From positions 1 through 35,582 of the forward strand of contig CAMYIS010000294.1 in assembly GCA_947258485.1 (NCBI GenBank): DNA of 35,582 bases, given 5' to 3'. Each line of letters opens with the position of its first letter. Within the stretch, counting starts at the first letter, position 1. The translations under genes were made by a program, and so were the position numbers. Source of the stretch: an uncultured Woeseiaceae bacterium. GTDB taxonomy: Bacteria; Pseudomonadota; Gammaproteobacteria; Steroidobacterales; Woeseiaceae. The notes beneath the pieces are model-generated. The model was not told the DNA's origin. It saw nothing but the letters and a program-made list of their open reading frames with translations, and ran no database searches. This document shows, piece by piece, positions 1 through 9,200 of the stretch.

Positions 1-1
1 A

Positions 2-391
2 CTACGCGCCGAGCTGTCACGTGCCGGATTCGGTGACAGTGAAATCGAGCGCGCATTGCAGTGGCTGGATGGCCTGACAGATCAGCAGCAAAGCCTCGAC
101 TACGGTGGCCAGACCGGGTCCGGCATGCGCATCTACAACGACTTCGAACATGAAAGGCTGGATTCGTCATGTCGCGGCTACATGACCTATCTCGAGCAGA
201 TCGGCATTTTGTCGCCACCACAGCGCGAGATACTGGTAGATCGACTGTTGGCGCTGGAAACTGCAGATATTGACGTCGATCAGATCAAGTGGGTTGTTCT
301 CATGGTGCTGTTCAGCCAGCCCGGCCAGGAACTGGCCTACGCCCGCATGGAAGACCTTGTATTCGACGAAAGTTCGGGGTCAATCCACTAA
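2..391 (+). CDS. smg: Smg family protein (DUF494), 5' truncated by window edge
   Basis: The reading frame is open from base 2, and the ORF-track start at 56 is only an internal TTG. The upstream codons read LRAELSRAGFGDSEIERAL, which is the normal Smg/DUF494 helical N-terminal region, so the gene begins outside the window. The remaining ~129 residues cover most of the usual ~150-160 aa protein, including the conserved C-terminal part with WVVLMVLF and QELAYARMEDLVF. Smg is a small, soluble, mainly alpha-helical protein of unclear function, usually encoded next to dprA and topA in gammaproteobacteria. The topA gene directly downstream fits that context. A terminator-like hairpin follows the stop codon. 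Confidence 0.85.
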   Translation, partial: LRAELSRAGFGDSEIERALQWLDGLTDQQQSLDYGGQTGSGMRIYNDFEHERLDSSCRGYMTYLEQIGILSPPQREILVDRLLALETADIDVDQIKWVVLMVLFSQPGQELAYARMEDLVFDESSGSIH

Positions 392-409
392 GTCCGGAAC
401 TGCGACAAC

Positions 410-436
410 TTGACACGTAGCTAACAAGCCTGTAAT
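410..436 (+). promoter_or_regulatory. Putative sigma70 promoter for topA
   Basis: A perfect TTGACA lies at 410-415, followed after 15 bases by TGTAAT at 431-436 (five of six matches to TATAAT). The spacing is shorter than the usual 16-18, so strength is uncertain. Initiation would fall near 442-444, inside or just before the GC-rich hairpin that precedes topA. This is the only convincing promoter-like pair between smg and topA. Confidence 0.4.
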
Positions 437-438
437 TG

Positions 439-470
439 AACCGCGGCACCGTCCGCGGTTTTATTTTTTT
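439..470 (+). terminator. Rho-independent terminator-like hairpin between smg and topA
   Basis: An 8-bp perfect stem, AACCGCGG (439-446) and CCGCGGTT (453-460), with a 6-base loop is followed by TTATTTTTTT (461-470). It fits the end of the smg transcript. It ends only 17 bases before the topA ATG, so it either terminates smg while topA is transcribed from the overlapping promoter at 410-436, or forms a 5' leader hairpin on topA mRNA. Confidence 0.75.
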
Positions 471-487
471 GGGACCCCAAATACACG

Positions 488-2941
488 ATGTCAAAGAATC
501 TCGTTATTGTTGAATCGCCGGCCAAGGCGAAAACGATCAGCAAGTACCTGGGCAAGGACTTCGACGTCTTGGCTTCCTATGGCCATGTCCGGGATCTTGT
601 GCCCAAAGAAGGCGCCGTCGATACCGAAAACCAGTTTTCAATGAAGTACCAGGTCATTGAACGCAACGAGAAGCATGTCAAGGCGATTATCCGCGCCCTG
701 AAGAAAGCCGATGCCCTGTACCTCGCAACTGACCCGGATCGCGAGGGCGAAGCTATTTCGTGGCATCTGATTGAGTTGCTCAAGGAAAAGAAGGTCCTTG
801 ATTCGAAGGACGTGCACCGCGTCGTCTTTCATGAAATTACGAAACAGGCGGTGCAAGAAGCTGTCGCCAACCCGCGCGAGCTATCCGGCGACCTGATCGG
901 TGCGCAACAGGCTCGCCGCGCGCTCGACTACCTCGTAGGATTCAACCTCTCACCGCTTCTGTGGAAGAAGGTCCAGCGGGGCCTTTCCGCCGGTCGCGTG
1001 CAGAGCCCCGCCCTGCGCATGATTGTCGAGCGTGAGCTCGAAATCGAAGCATTCAAGGCACGCGAATACTGGACGATCGAAGCCGACGTCAGCAAGAACG
1101 AACAACCGTTCGTGTCACGGCTGGTCAGCTATAAGGGCGACAAGGTCGAGCAGTTCAGTTTTGAAAACGAAGTGGCAGCTCGCGATGTCGAAAAGACAAT
1201 TCTCGATGCCGCACAGGGACAGCTCGATGTTGTCAGCGTCGCGAAGAAACAGCGGCGTCGAAATCCCGCCGCGCCGTTCACTACCTCGACTTTGCAGCAG
1301 GAAGCATCTCGTAAACTCGGGTTCAATACCCAGCGCACCATGCGCGTCGCACAAAAACTTTACGAGGGCATCGAGCTACCCGGCGAAGGGCTTGTCGGCC
1401 TTATCTCCTACATGCGTACCGACTCAGTGACACTCGCCGACCTCGCCGTCAACGAGATTCGCGAGGTCATTGCAGCGCGTTACGGCAGTGAGAATGTCCC
1501 CGACGCACCGCGCGCTTTCAAAAACAAGTCCAAGAATGCCCAGGAAGCGCATGAAGCGATTCGTCCGACCTCGGTCGCGTACATACCCGATGAGATCAAG
1601 GGATCTCTCGACAAGGACCAGCACAAACTCTATGCGCTGATATGGAAGCGCACGATGGCTTGCCAGATGGTGCCCGCCGTGTTCGATACCGTTGCCATCG
1701 AAATGGCCGCCGGCAGTGAAGATCAGGGCCACCGCCTGCGCGCCAACGGCTCGGTTCTGGTCGAGCCGGGCTTCATGGCCGTCTACCAGGAGGGCAGGGA
1801 CGATTCAAAAGAAGACGATAGCGACCGGCTGCTGCCCGAGGTCGCTGAAGGCGATACGATCAAGCTCGAAGAATTACGCCCCGAACAGCATTTCACGGAA
1901 CCACCGCCGCGCTTTACTGAAGCAAGCCTCGTCAAGGCACTCGAGGAGTACGGCATCGGCAGGCCTTCAACGTACGCCAACATCATTGCGACGCTCAAGA
2001 ATCGTGAGTACGTCGAAATGGATGCCAAGCGTTTCATCCCGACCGACATTGGCCGAATCGTCAACGGTTTCCTGACCGAGCATTTCACGCAGTATGTCGA
2101 CTACGACTTCACGGCGAAACTCGAGGACGATCTCGACCTCGTGTCGCTTGGCAAGAAGGAATGGGTACCATTGCTCGAACATTTCTGGCGACCATTCCAC
2201 AAGCTCTGCGAGGAAAAGGAAACGTCAGTCACTCGTGAACAGGTTGCGCAGGCGCGGGAACTAGGTACTGACCCGAAAAGCGGCAAGCCGGTTACCGTGC
2301 GCATGGGCCGCTACGGTCCGTTCGTGCAGATAGGTACCAAGGACGACGAGGAGAAACCGAAGTTCGCAGGTTTGCGGCCTGGCCAGAAGATGAACGAGAT
2401 CGACCTCGAGACAGCGATGGCCCTGTTCAAGTTGCCGCGAAAGCTCGGCGAAACGCCCGACGGGCTGGCGGTATCGGCAAGCATCGGTCGCTTCGGCCCG
2501 TACATTCGCTACGGCGACAAGTACGTATCGATTCGTGGCGGCGAAGAAAGCAACGACGATCCGTATACGATCGAGTTGCCGCGAGCGCTCGAGCTTATCG
2601 AGGCCAAGAAGATAGAAGATGCGAACCGGATTATTCAGGACTTCGAGGATGAGGGCATCCAGGTACTCAATGGGCGTTATGGCCCGTACATAACCGACAA
2701 ATCGAAAAACGCCCGCGTACCAAAGGACCGGGAACCGAAGTCACTGACACTCGAAGAATGTAAGGAACTGCTGGCAGCCGCGCCAGAACGTGGCCGCCGC
2801 GGCAAGAAGAAAGTCACAAAAAAGAAACCCGCGAAGAAAGCGGCCAAGAAAAGAGTAACGAAGAAAAAAGCCAAAAAGAAGACAAAGAAAAAGGCCGTCC
2901 GGAAGAAGCCAGCGACGAAAGCGAAGAAAAAAAGCGGCTGA
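488..2941 (+). CDS. topA: DNA topoisomerase I (type IA)
   Basis: Relaxes negatively supercoiled DNA by transient single-strand cleavage. The N-terminal TOPRIM domain starts with LVIVESPAKAKTI (Glu at about residue 9) and contains the acidic ATDPDREGEA motif near residue 80. The active-site tyrosine is Y308 in GLISYMRTDS. At 817 aa the protein has no Cys4 zinc-ribbon modules of the Escherichia coli type. Instead the C-terminal part carries three GRYGPF/GRFGPY/GRYGPY Toprim-associated repeats (about residues 610-750), then a very basic Lys-rich tail of about 50 residues rich in KKK/AKK. The tail probably gives non-specific DNA affinity. The start is ATG 488; no strong Shine-Dalgarno is seen. 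It is followed after 10 bases by tsaC, so the two are probably co-transcribed. Confidence 0.97.
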   Translation: MSKNLVIVESPAKAKTISKYLGKDFDVLASYGHVRDLVPKEGAVDTENQFSMKYQVIERNEKHVKAIIRALKKADALYLATDPDREGEAISWHLIELLKEKKVLDSKDVHRVVFHEITKQAVQEAVANPRELSGDLIGAQQARRALDYLVGFNLSPLLWKKVQRGLSAGRVQSPALRMIVERELEIEAFKAREYWTIEADVSKNEQPFVSRLVSYKGDKVEQFSFENEVAARDVEKTILDAAQGQLDVVSVAKKQRRRNPAAPFTTSTLQQEASRKLGFNTQRTMRVAQKLYEGIELPGEGLVGLISYMRTDSVTLADLAVNEIREVIAARYGSENVPDAPRAFKNKSKNAQEAHEAIRPTSVAYIPDEIKGSLDKDQHKLYALIWKRTMACQMVPAVFDTVAIEMAAGSEDQGHRLRANGSVLVEPGFMAVYQEGRDDSKEDDSDRLLPEVAEGDTIKLEELRPEQHFTEPPPRFTEASLVKALEEYGIGRPSTYANIIATLKNREYVEMDAKRFIPTDIGRIVNGFLTEHFTQYVDYDFTAKLEDDLDLVSLGKKEWVPLLEHFWRPFHKLCEEKETSVTREQVAQARELGTDPKSGKPVTVRMGRYGPFVQIGTKDDEEKPKFAGLRPGQKMNEIDLETAMALFKLPRKLGETPDGLAVSASIGRFGPYIRYGDKYVSIRGGEESNDDPYTIELPRALELIEAKKIEDANRIIQDFEDEGIQVLNGRYGPYITDKSKNARVPKDREPKSLTLEECKELLAAAPERGRRGKKKVTKKKPAKKAAKKRVTKKKAKKKTKKKAVRKKPATKAKKKSG

Positions 2942-2951
2942 GGACTGAGTC

Positions 2952-3518
2952 ATGATGTTTGTTACGCGTGCCGCTGAAGTCCTGCTGGGCGGTGGCGTCA
3001 TCGCGTATCCGACTGAGGGCGTGTTCGGCCTGGGATGCCTTCCGGATGACATCATGGCCGTTGAGCGACTGCTGGACATCAAGAATCGCGATGCGGCAAA
3101 AGGTCTTATCCTCATCGCATCAAACTTCGAACAACTCGACGGGTGGGTTTCCTTGCCCGACAGGTCGACCCTGCCTTTACCTGACCCGGCACATCCCGTG
3201 ACCTGGATAGTGCCACCCGGCCCGCGCGTACACCCGATGGTTCGCGGCGAGCATCCCGGACTCGCCGTCCGCCTCACGACTAACCCGGTTGCCGCCGCAA
3301 TCTGTGATGCCGTCGCATCTCCAATCGTGTCCACCAGCGCGAACCTCAGCGGCAAGCCCACGGCACGCAATCGCTTCGTCCTTCGCCGTCAATTTGGCGC
3401 TCGTGTAGACTACATCGTTCCCGGTAACTGTGGACCCGCTTCGGGTGCTTCGGAGATTCGGGACCTGACGAGCGGCAAGGTGCTGCGGGCTGGATGGCCA
3501 AGCACAATTCGCTCGTGA
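2952..3518 (+). CDS. tsaC: Threonylcarbamoyl-AMP synthase (TsaC/YrdC family)
   Basis: Makes threonylcarbamoyl-AMP from threonine, bicarbonate and ATP for the t6A37 modification of ANN-decoding tRNAs. The 188-residue length is typical of the short TsaC form without the Sua5 C-terminal domain. Motifs include [13 protein letters not shown] near the N-terminus, [18 protein letters not shown] and STSANLSG, plus the family C-terminal [15 protein letters not shown]. Bacterial TsaC proteins normally end at about that point. Here about seven unrelated residues follow before the stop, and the same DNA in another frame already encodes HemF-like sequence, suggesting the original tsaC/hemF boundary was lost. 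The gene lies 10 bases after topA. Enzyme function is probably intact. Confidence 0.95.
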   Translation: MMFVTRAAEVLLGGGVIAYPTEGVFGLGCLPDDIMAVERLLDIKNRDAAKGLILIASNFEQLDGWVSLPDRSTLPLPDPAHPVTWIVPPGPRVHPMVRGEHPGLAVRLTTNPVAAAICDAVASPIVSTSANLSGKPTARNRFVLRRQFGARVDYIVPGNCGPASGASEIRDLTSGKVLRAGWPSTIRS

Positions 3519-3558
3519 CGCCTGGGAACGGCCGGGCGGCGGAGGCGGCGAAAGCCGC

Positions 3559-4329
3559 GTGATGACCGGCGGTGACGTGTTCGAGCAGGCCGGCGTCGGT
3601 TTTTCGCACGTGTTTGGAGACCAGATGCCGGCATCAGCCACCAGGACGAGGCCCGAGCTGGCCGGAAAACGCTTCCAGGCCGTCGGTGTTTCGCTCGTGC
3701 TGCATCCCAACAATCCCTATGTTCCGACAACGCATGCGAACCTGCGGTTCTTTACGGCTGGCGAACGACAACCCGTTTGGTGGTTCGGCGGTGGCTTCGA
3801 CCTCACGCCTTATTATCCGTTTCATGAAGATGTACTGCACTGGCACCGCACGGCGAGAGCGGCCTGCGAGCCTTACGGCGAGGACTTGTACCCGCGTTAC
3901 AAAGAGTGGTGCGACAAATACTTTTATCTGAAGCATCGAAATGAAACGCGTGGCGTGGGCGGGCTGTTTTTCGATGACGTCAATGAACAGGGTTTCGACA
4001 AGAGTTTCGCGTTCCTGCAGTCGGTAGGCGACAGTTTCCTGCGGGGCTATCAACCCATCGTCGAGAAACGCCTCGCACATCCTTATGGCGACAGGCAGCG
4101 CAACTTTCAACTTTACCGGCGCGGCCGATACGTCGAATTTAACCTGCTCTATGATCGCGGCACGCTGTTTGGCCTTCAGTCGGGTGGGCGAACCGAATCC
4201 ATTCTCATGTCTCTGCCACCACAGGTTCGCTGGGCCTACAACTGGCATCCCGAGCCGGGATCGGCGGAAGAAAAACTGTACCGCAACTACCTTGAGCCGC
4301 ACGACTGGCTCGGAGAACCTGATCGCTGA
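3559..4329 (+). CDS. hemF: Oxygen-dependent coproporphyrinogen III oxidase, N-terminus missing
   Basis: HemF oxidatively decarboxylates coproporphyrinogen III to protoporphyrinogen IX in heme biosynthesis. The ORF is unmistakable: [75 protein letters not shown] and [13 protein letters not shown]. Normal HemF is about 300 aa; this ORF gives 256. Homologous codons continue upstream in the same frame to about 3490 ([18 protein letters not shown], matching the family region around residues 26-45), but they overlap the tsaC end. No ATG/GTG/TTG exists between the in-frame stop at 3466 and GTG 3556. Roughly the first 26 residues and the start codon are therefore absent. Either a deletion broke the gene, the assembly lost bases, or a non-canonical start such as CTG 3490 is used. 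Later residues look intact. Confidence 0.88.
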   Translation: MMTGGDVFEQAGVGFSHVFGDQMPASATRTRPELAGKRFQAVGVSLVLHPNNPYVPTTHANLRFFTAGERQPVWWFGGGFDLTPYYPFHEDVLHWHRTARAACEPYGEDLYPRYKEWCDKYFYLKHRNETRGVGGLFFDDVNEQGFDKSFAFLQSVGDSFLRGYQPIVEKRLAHPYGDRQRNFQLYRRGRYVEFNLLYDRGTLFGLQSGGRTESILMSLPPQVRWAYNWHPEPGSAEEKLYRNYLEPHDWLGEPDR

Positions 4330-4392
4330 TCTCTTTTGCTCCCGCCGTGGAGGACCGGTGACCGATCCCACCTCCGCCGAAACTTTTTTAGC

Positions 4393-4421
4393 TTGCCGTA
4401 CTGCGAGCGTGGGCCGATTAT
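4393..4421 (+). promoter_or_regulatory. Possible sigma70 promoter upstream of the TonB-C gene
   Basis: TTGCCG (4393-4398), a 17-base spacer and GATTAT (4416-4421) match four of six consensus positions in each box. It would give a leader of about 110 bases before ATG 4537. The 207-base gap after hemF holds nothing else recognisable. Confidence 0.25.
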
Positions 4422-4536
4422 CTCGCGCGAGCATTCAAGAGCTTTGCAGGTCTGGCGCAATATTTTGCCATCGAAAGGCATGTGAGGTTAATGTAGGTTG
4501 CTCCAGACTGATAAAAGAACAACTAGGGGTGTTTAC

Positions 4537-5670
4537 ATGATTTTCCGTACACGAAGCGGCAGCGCGTTGGCGCGCTTCCTCCTTTCGTTCGCAGTAACTC
4601 TTGGGGTGGTAACTGTCGCAAACGCACAAACCTACCTCATTGGCATCAACAATATCGGCAACGCCATCGTTATTGAACAGGCCAAACCAGAATACCCCGC
4701 GGACCAAGTGCGCAGGCGCCAGGAGGGCTGGGTCAGAATGCACTTTGTCGTTACCGCGGATGGAAGAGCCACGGATCCGGTCATTATCGATTCCAGCGGT
4801 GGGGTGGAATTTGAGGAAGCAGCCCGCAAAGCAGCTGGCGAATGGCGTTTCGAGCCGCCCGAATCTGGGGCCGAGCTACCCAATAACCTTGCCAATATCC
4901 GCACCCGTATCCGTCGCGGCAAGGACGCTCCCAGCTCGGAATTCATTCGCGACTATCGCCGTATTGTCATCCAGGTCAACGGTCAGCAAATTGAAAACGC
5001 ACGGACTTTGTCTGATGAAACCCGCCGAAAGGGTGGCTGGAATCTTTACGAATCCACATTGCTCTGGTTGCTCGTCGGTCGCATCGAGGGCGCCGAGGGT
5101 GGCGCGATTGAAAAGCTCGAGGCTTATCGGCGGGCATTATCTATCGCAACGCCCCTGTCGCTCGGCGACAATGATCGCCTCGGATTGCTCGGGAGAATCT
5201 TTGCGCTTCAGGACGAACACCATCATTACGCCGACGCAAAGCGCACCTATGCACGAATGAAAAAACTTGATGAAAGCAGTGAACTGGTTGCGACACTTGC
5301 ACCGCGAGCTGCTGAAATAGCCGCCATGATGGGCTCCGAGGCAATCCTGAGCGCCCGCGCGACTATATATAATCCCTGCAATTGCGCCGAGGGAACGCCA
5401 CTTTGGTACTATCGACCTGCCCGTAGAACATTCTCTTTTGCCAATCTCAGTGGTAACGTCACTAGCTTTGAAGCACGGTGCGAAACGAATCGCATCCGCG
5501 GCGATGTTGAAGAAGGCCCGTCGTGGACGCTCGCACCTGAATGGGGCAGCTGCCGCGTGTTTGTCTTCGGTGAAGATGGTGCAAGCTTCGATTTTATCGA
5601 GCACCTGGATGACAACCATGACGACAACGCTCGGGAGCCTGCCGTCGCGAGGAGCCATGTCCTGGATTGA
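4537..5670 (+). CDS. Exported TonB C-terminal domain protein with helical repeat region
   Basis: The start is ATG 4537, preceded by an AGGGGT ribosome-binding sequence; the ORF-track TTG at 4498 only adds 13 implausible residues. The new N-terminus is a clean signal peptide: basic MIFRTR, a hydrophobic stretch, then VANAQT as cleavage site. Mature residues ~35-125 match the TonB C-terminal fold (AKPEYPADQVRRRQEGWVRM, DSSGGVEFEEAARKA, EWRFEPP). The middle, about residues 150-260, looks like TPR-type helical pairs. The C-terminal ~100 residues contain four cysteines (CNC, ARC, GSC), possibly disulphide-bonded in the periplasm. No N-terminal TonB membrane anchor with a proline-rich spacer is present, so this is not a classical ExbB/ExbD-coupled TonB. 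Function is unknown; a periplasmic partner-binding role is inferred. It overlaps the next gene by 14 bases. Confidence 0.8.
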   Translation: MIFRTRSGSALARFLLSFAVTLGVVTVANAQTYLIGINNIGNAIVIEQAKPEYPADQVRRRQEGWVRMHFVVTADGRATDPVIIDSSGGVEFEEAARKAAGEWRFEPPESGAELPNNLANIRTRIRRGKDAPSSEFIRDYRRIVIQVNGQQIENARTLSDETRRKGGWNLYESTLLWLLVGRIEGAEGGAIEKLEAYRRALSIATPLSLGDNDRLGLLGRIFALQDEHHHYADAKRTYARMKKLDESSELVATLAPRAAEIAAMMGSEAILSARATIYNPCNCAEGTPLWYYRPARRTFSFANLSGNVTSFEARCETNRIRGDVEEGPSWTLAPEWGSCRVFVFGEDGASFDFIEHLDDNHDDNAREPAVARSHVLD

Positions 5671-6217
5671 AGAAGTTGAGGTCAGCGAAGCCGAAGGCAA
5701 ACTGGCAGAGATGTACGCCGCGCTAATCAAGCAGCGCGGCAAGGTCTCTAACATTCTCAAGGTTCACAGCCTCAACCCAGACGCAATGGGCGACCATCTC
5801 GACCTCTATATGACGTTGATGTTCGGCAAGTCCGGGCTCAGTCGGGCTGAACGTGAGGCGGTTGCCGTCGTAGTTTCCGCGAACAACGACTGTGAGTATT
5901 GTGTCAGCCATCACATTGAGGCGCTAAAACGCTACATTGACGACGAAGAAACGCTAACCATGCTTATGACGTCGGACGGGCTGGAAACGCTCGAGCCGCG
6001 CCTGAGTAATATTGTGCGCCACGCAGAGAAACTCACTACGGCGCCCGTAGCGATGACCGACAGTGATCTGGATGAACTTCGCGCCGAGGGCCTATCGGAC
6101 AGAGATATTCTCGACCTCACGCTGATCGTCTCGTATTTCAATTTCGTTAATCGCATTGCCCTGGGCCTGGGCGTCACGTTCTCTGCCGACGAATTGAGCG
6201 GCTACCGCGACGATTGA
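5657..6217 (+). CDS. Peroxidase-related / carboxymuconolactone decarboxylase-like CxxC protein
   Basis: The start ATG 5657 is preceded by GAGGAG and overlaps the upstream stop, indicating translational coupling; the ORF-track start at 5438 is a shadow extension. The 186-residue product has the alkylhydroperoxidase D-like fold signature: LSRAEREAVAVVVSANNDC followed by CEYCVSHH (two cysteines as CxxC with a nearby His), then a helical C-terminal half with NFVNRIALGLGV. The family is described as uncharacterised peroxidase-related enzymes. The CxxC/His set suggests thiol peroxidase or disulphide reductase chemistry, but the physiological substrate is not known. It is soluble with no signal peptide. 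The last bases touch the following subtilase gene. Confidence 0.85.
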   Translation: MSWIEEVEVSEAEGKLAEMYAALIKQRGKVSNILKVHSLNPDAMGDHLDLYMTLMFGKSGLSRAEREAVAVVVSANNDCEYCVSHHIEALKRYIDDEETLTMLMTSDGLETLEPRLSNIVRHAEKLTTAPVAMTDSDLDELRAEGLSDRDILDLTLIVSYFNFVNRIALGLGVTFSADELSGYRDD

Positions 6218-6231
6218 TTAGCGGCCGGCCG

Positions 6232-9200
6232 ATGAGACGCTTTCGCTTACAGCTGACCTGCGGCCTGCTGCTGCTCTCTGCAGCATCCATGGCGCAGACG
6301 GAGTCATCGCTGCGCGACGCAGGCGCGATCCCGGTACGTCTTGCCGGCAGCGAAGATCCGGCAGCAGCCCGGGTTTACATTGTGCAGCTGCGAGCGCCAT
6401 CGATCGCAGCACACCATGCCAGCCAGCTTAAGGCAGTCGCGCCCACCGCGACCATGAAACTGAAACCTCGCCTCGACAGGACCAGCGCCGCGGTTGAAGC
6501 CTACGGGAAGGAACTGGCAAACGAGCAAGACCGGGTACTCAGCAAAGCCGGTCCCGGTACCCAGAAAATCTACAGCTACCAATATGGCCTCAACGGATTC
6601 GCGGCCAGCATGAGCGTGGCACAGGCCCAGAAACTCGAAAACATGCCCGAGGTGCTCAATGTGTGGGAGGACGAGATCCGTCCCATGGCATTGCGTTACA
6701 GCCCGACGTTCCTGGGCCTCTTCGATAACGACGTCGGCCTGAGAAGCACGCAGGGCCTCGACGGCGAAGGCATCATAATTGGCGTGATTGACAGCGGCGT
6801 CGCGCCCGAACACCCGGCACTTCGCGATACCCGCGAGGCAGATCGCCCGAGACTATGCCGTGGCAGCTGGGCGGAAACCACGCTGCTCGGGCAGTGGCTT
6901 TGTCGGCGCTTCAGAAAGCTCCCCGACACACTGGTTTTTGAAGCGCCAGAGAACTGGAACGGCGCGTGCGAGTCCGGCGAACAGTTCGCCGATACAGATT
7001 GCAACAACAAGCTTGTCGGTGCGCGCTGGTTTATCGAAGGTGCGCTCGAATCCGGTCCCATCGATGACGGTGAAATCCGCTCTGCGCGCGACGTGGATGG
7101 ACACGGCACGCACACCGCAACTATTGCCGTCGGCAACCGCAGCAGCGCATCAATTTTCGGCACATCGATCGGTGACCTGGAAGGCATTGCACCGAAGGCT
7201 CGTGTCGCCGCTTATAAAGCCTGTTGGCTGCGTCCCGGCGCAACGCGTGCGAGTTGCAACACGTCCGATCTTGTTAATGCGATCGATGCAGCGGTCGCCG
7301 ATGGAGTCGACATCATCAGCTACTCTATCGGCAGTTCTTTACGAAGAATTACTGCGCCCGACGATGTCGCGCTCATGGCGGCGACGAAAGCCGGCGTGCT
7401 ATCCGTGGTGGCCGCAGGTAACGACGGGCCGAATCTGAGGACGATCGGCTCACCGGCCGGCGGGCCATGGGTCATCACGGCCGCCGCCTCGAGTCGTGAC
7501 GGAGAATCGTCAGTCGAAGCGCTGCAAATAACGGCACCACCAGCGCTGGCTGGCAAGTACGCGACCAAAGAAGCCAATTTTACGCCGCCGCTGCAGGACA
7601 GTGACCCGATTGAAGCCAGGCTCGTTCTCGTTGACGACGATGACGATTCACTGCCGGACGGATCGAGCGGCACGCCGTCGGATGCTTGCCAGGCACTTGT
7701 GAACGGCGATGACATCAGCGGTAACATTGCCCTGATCCAGCGCACGGGCTGTCTTTTCGAAGACATGGTGAAAAACGCTGCAGATGCCGGTGCGATTGCA
7801 GCAGTCGTTTACAACATTGCAGGCGACCCTATCGTCATGAACGGTACGGAAGGCCTGTCCGACATCCCGGCAGTCATGATTGGACAGGCCGACGCCAACC
7901 TGATTCTTGCCGAGCTTGACGCCGGCAACGACGTCACGGTCGTTCTTGACAAGGGATTCCTCTTGACGACCGACGATACCGGCAACGTAATGGCATCCTT
8001 CTCCGCCCGTGGCCCGGCTCCCGTTGCCGACGTCCTCAAACCAGACGTCACAGCGCCGGGCATCAACATACTGGCCGGGTTCACACCTGACGCCGCCAAT
8101 GCGGCATCGGGTGAGAACTACGCTTTCCTGAGCGGTACGTCGATGGCGACGCCACACGTCGCCGGCGTCGCCGCATTGCTGCTGCAAGAACACCCGGATT
8201 GGACGCCGTCCGCCATCAAGTCGGCGTTGATGACAACGGCGCGGCGCGACGTCCGCGCTTCGGCGGGCTTAAGCGATGCCAGTCCTTTCGATTTCGGCGC
8301 CGGTCATATTGCGCCGAACGGGGCCGTCGACCCCGGCCTGGTTTTTGACGTAAGCGACGATGAGTTCGACGCGTTTGCGTGCGGTACCGAATCACCGGCC
8401 GTCTCGTCGACGCGCTGTGACGAGCTCGCGGCAGCCGGCCTGTCGTTCGCGGCCGTGGCACTCAATCAACCCTCCATCGCCGTCTCCGAACTTACAAGCC
8501 AACAGACGGTACAACGACGGGTGACTAACGTCAGCGACGAAGCGGATTCCTACGCGATCACAATTTCTGCACCGCCCGGGATGAACGTCGATGTGAATCC
8601 GCCGAGCCTGTCTTTGGGCTCCGGCGAATCGGCCAACTACGATGTTACGCTCACCTACCTGTCCGGGCCTCTCGACCTGTGGCGCTTCGGTTCGCTGACG
8701 TGGTCAAGTGCAACGCGTGACGTTTATAGCCCGATCGCCGTGAAGCCCGCATCGGTCTCTGCGCCAGGCGAGATAACGACGTTCGGTGGTACCGGCACCA
8801 CGAGCTTTGAGGTCGAGTTTGGTTACGACGGTGGTTATTCGCCCGGCGTTCACGGCCTTAACCTGCCGCTCATCCTGAACGGCTTTGTCGATAACGATCC
8901 CACGAAGACGTTTTCGTTTAGAGACACGGATGGTGTGACGGCGCATGTCATCTCGGTGCCAGCCGATCAGCTCTACCTGCGATTCTCCTTGTTCGACGCG
9001 CTGACGGACGGGGAGGATGACCTCGACATGTACGTGTACTACTGCGGCGCTGACGGCACGAGCTGTCGCAAGATCGGTGAGAGCGGCGAACCGACGTCGG
9101 AGGAGCAGTTCGACGTGTTTCGCCCGGCAGCCGGTCTCTATAACGTGCTCATCCATGGATTCGAGACTGACCAGGTATCCGGCGGTCCCGGCGCGAACTA

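Noticed and set aside
2677-3370. Minus-strand ORFs over the topA tail, including a 209-aa ORF
   Set aside because: Shadows of the Lys-rich tail and tsaC; Phe-rich stretches are simply the antisense of AAG/AAA codons.
3634-4434. 266-aa minus ORF opposite hemF
   Set aside because: No recognisable motifs, and the plus strand encodes unmistakable HemF.
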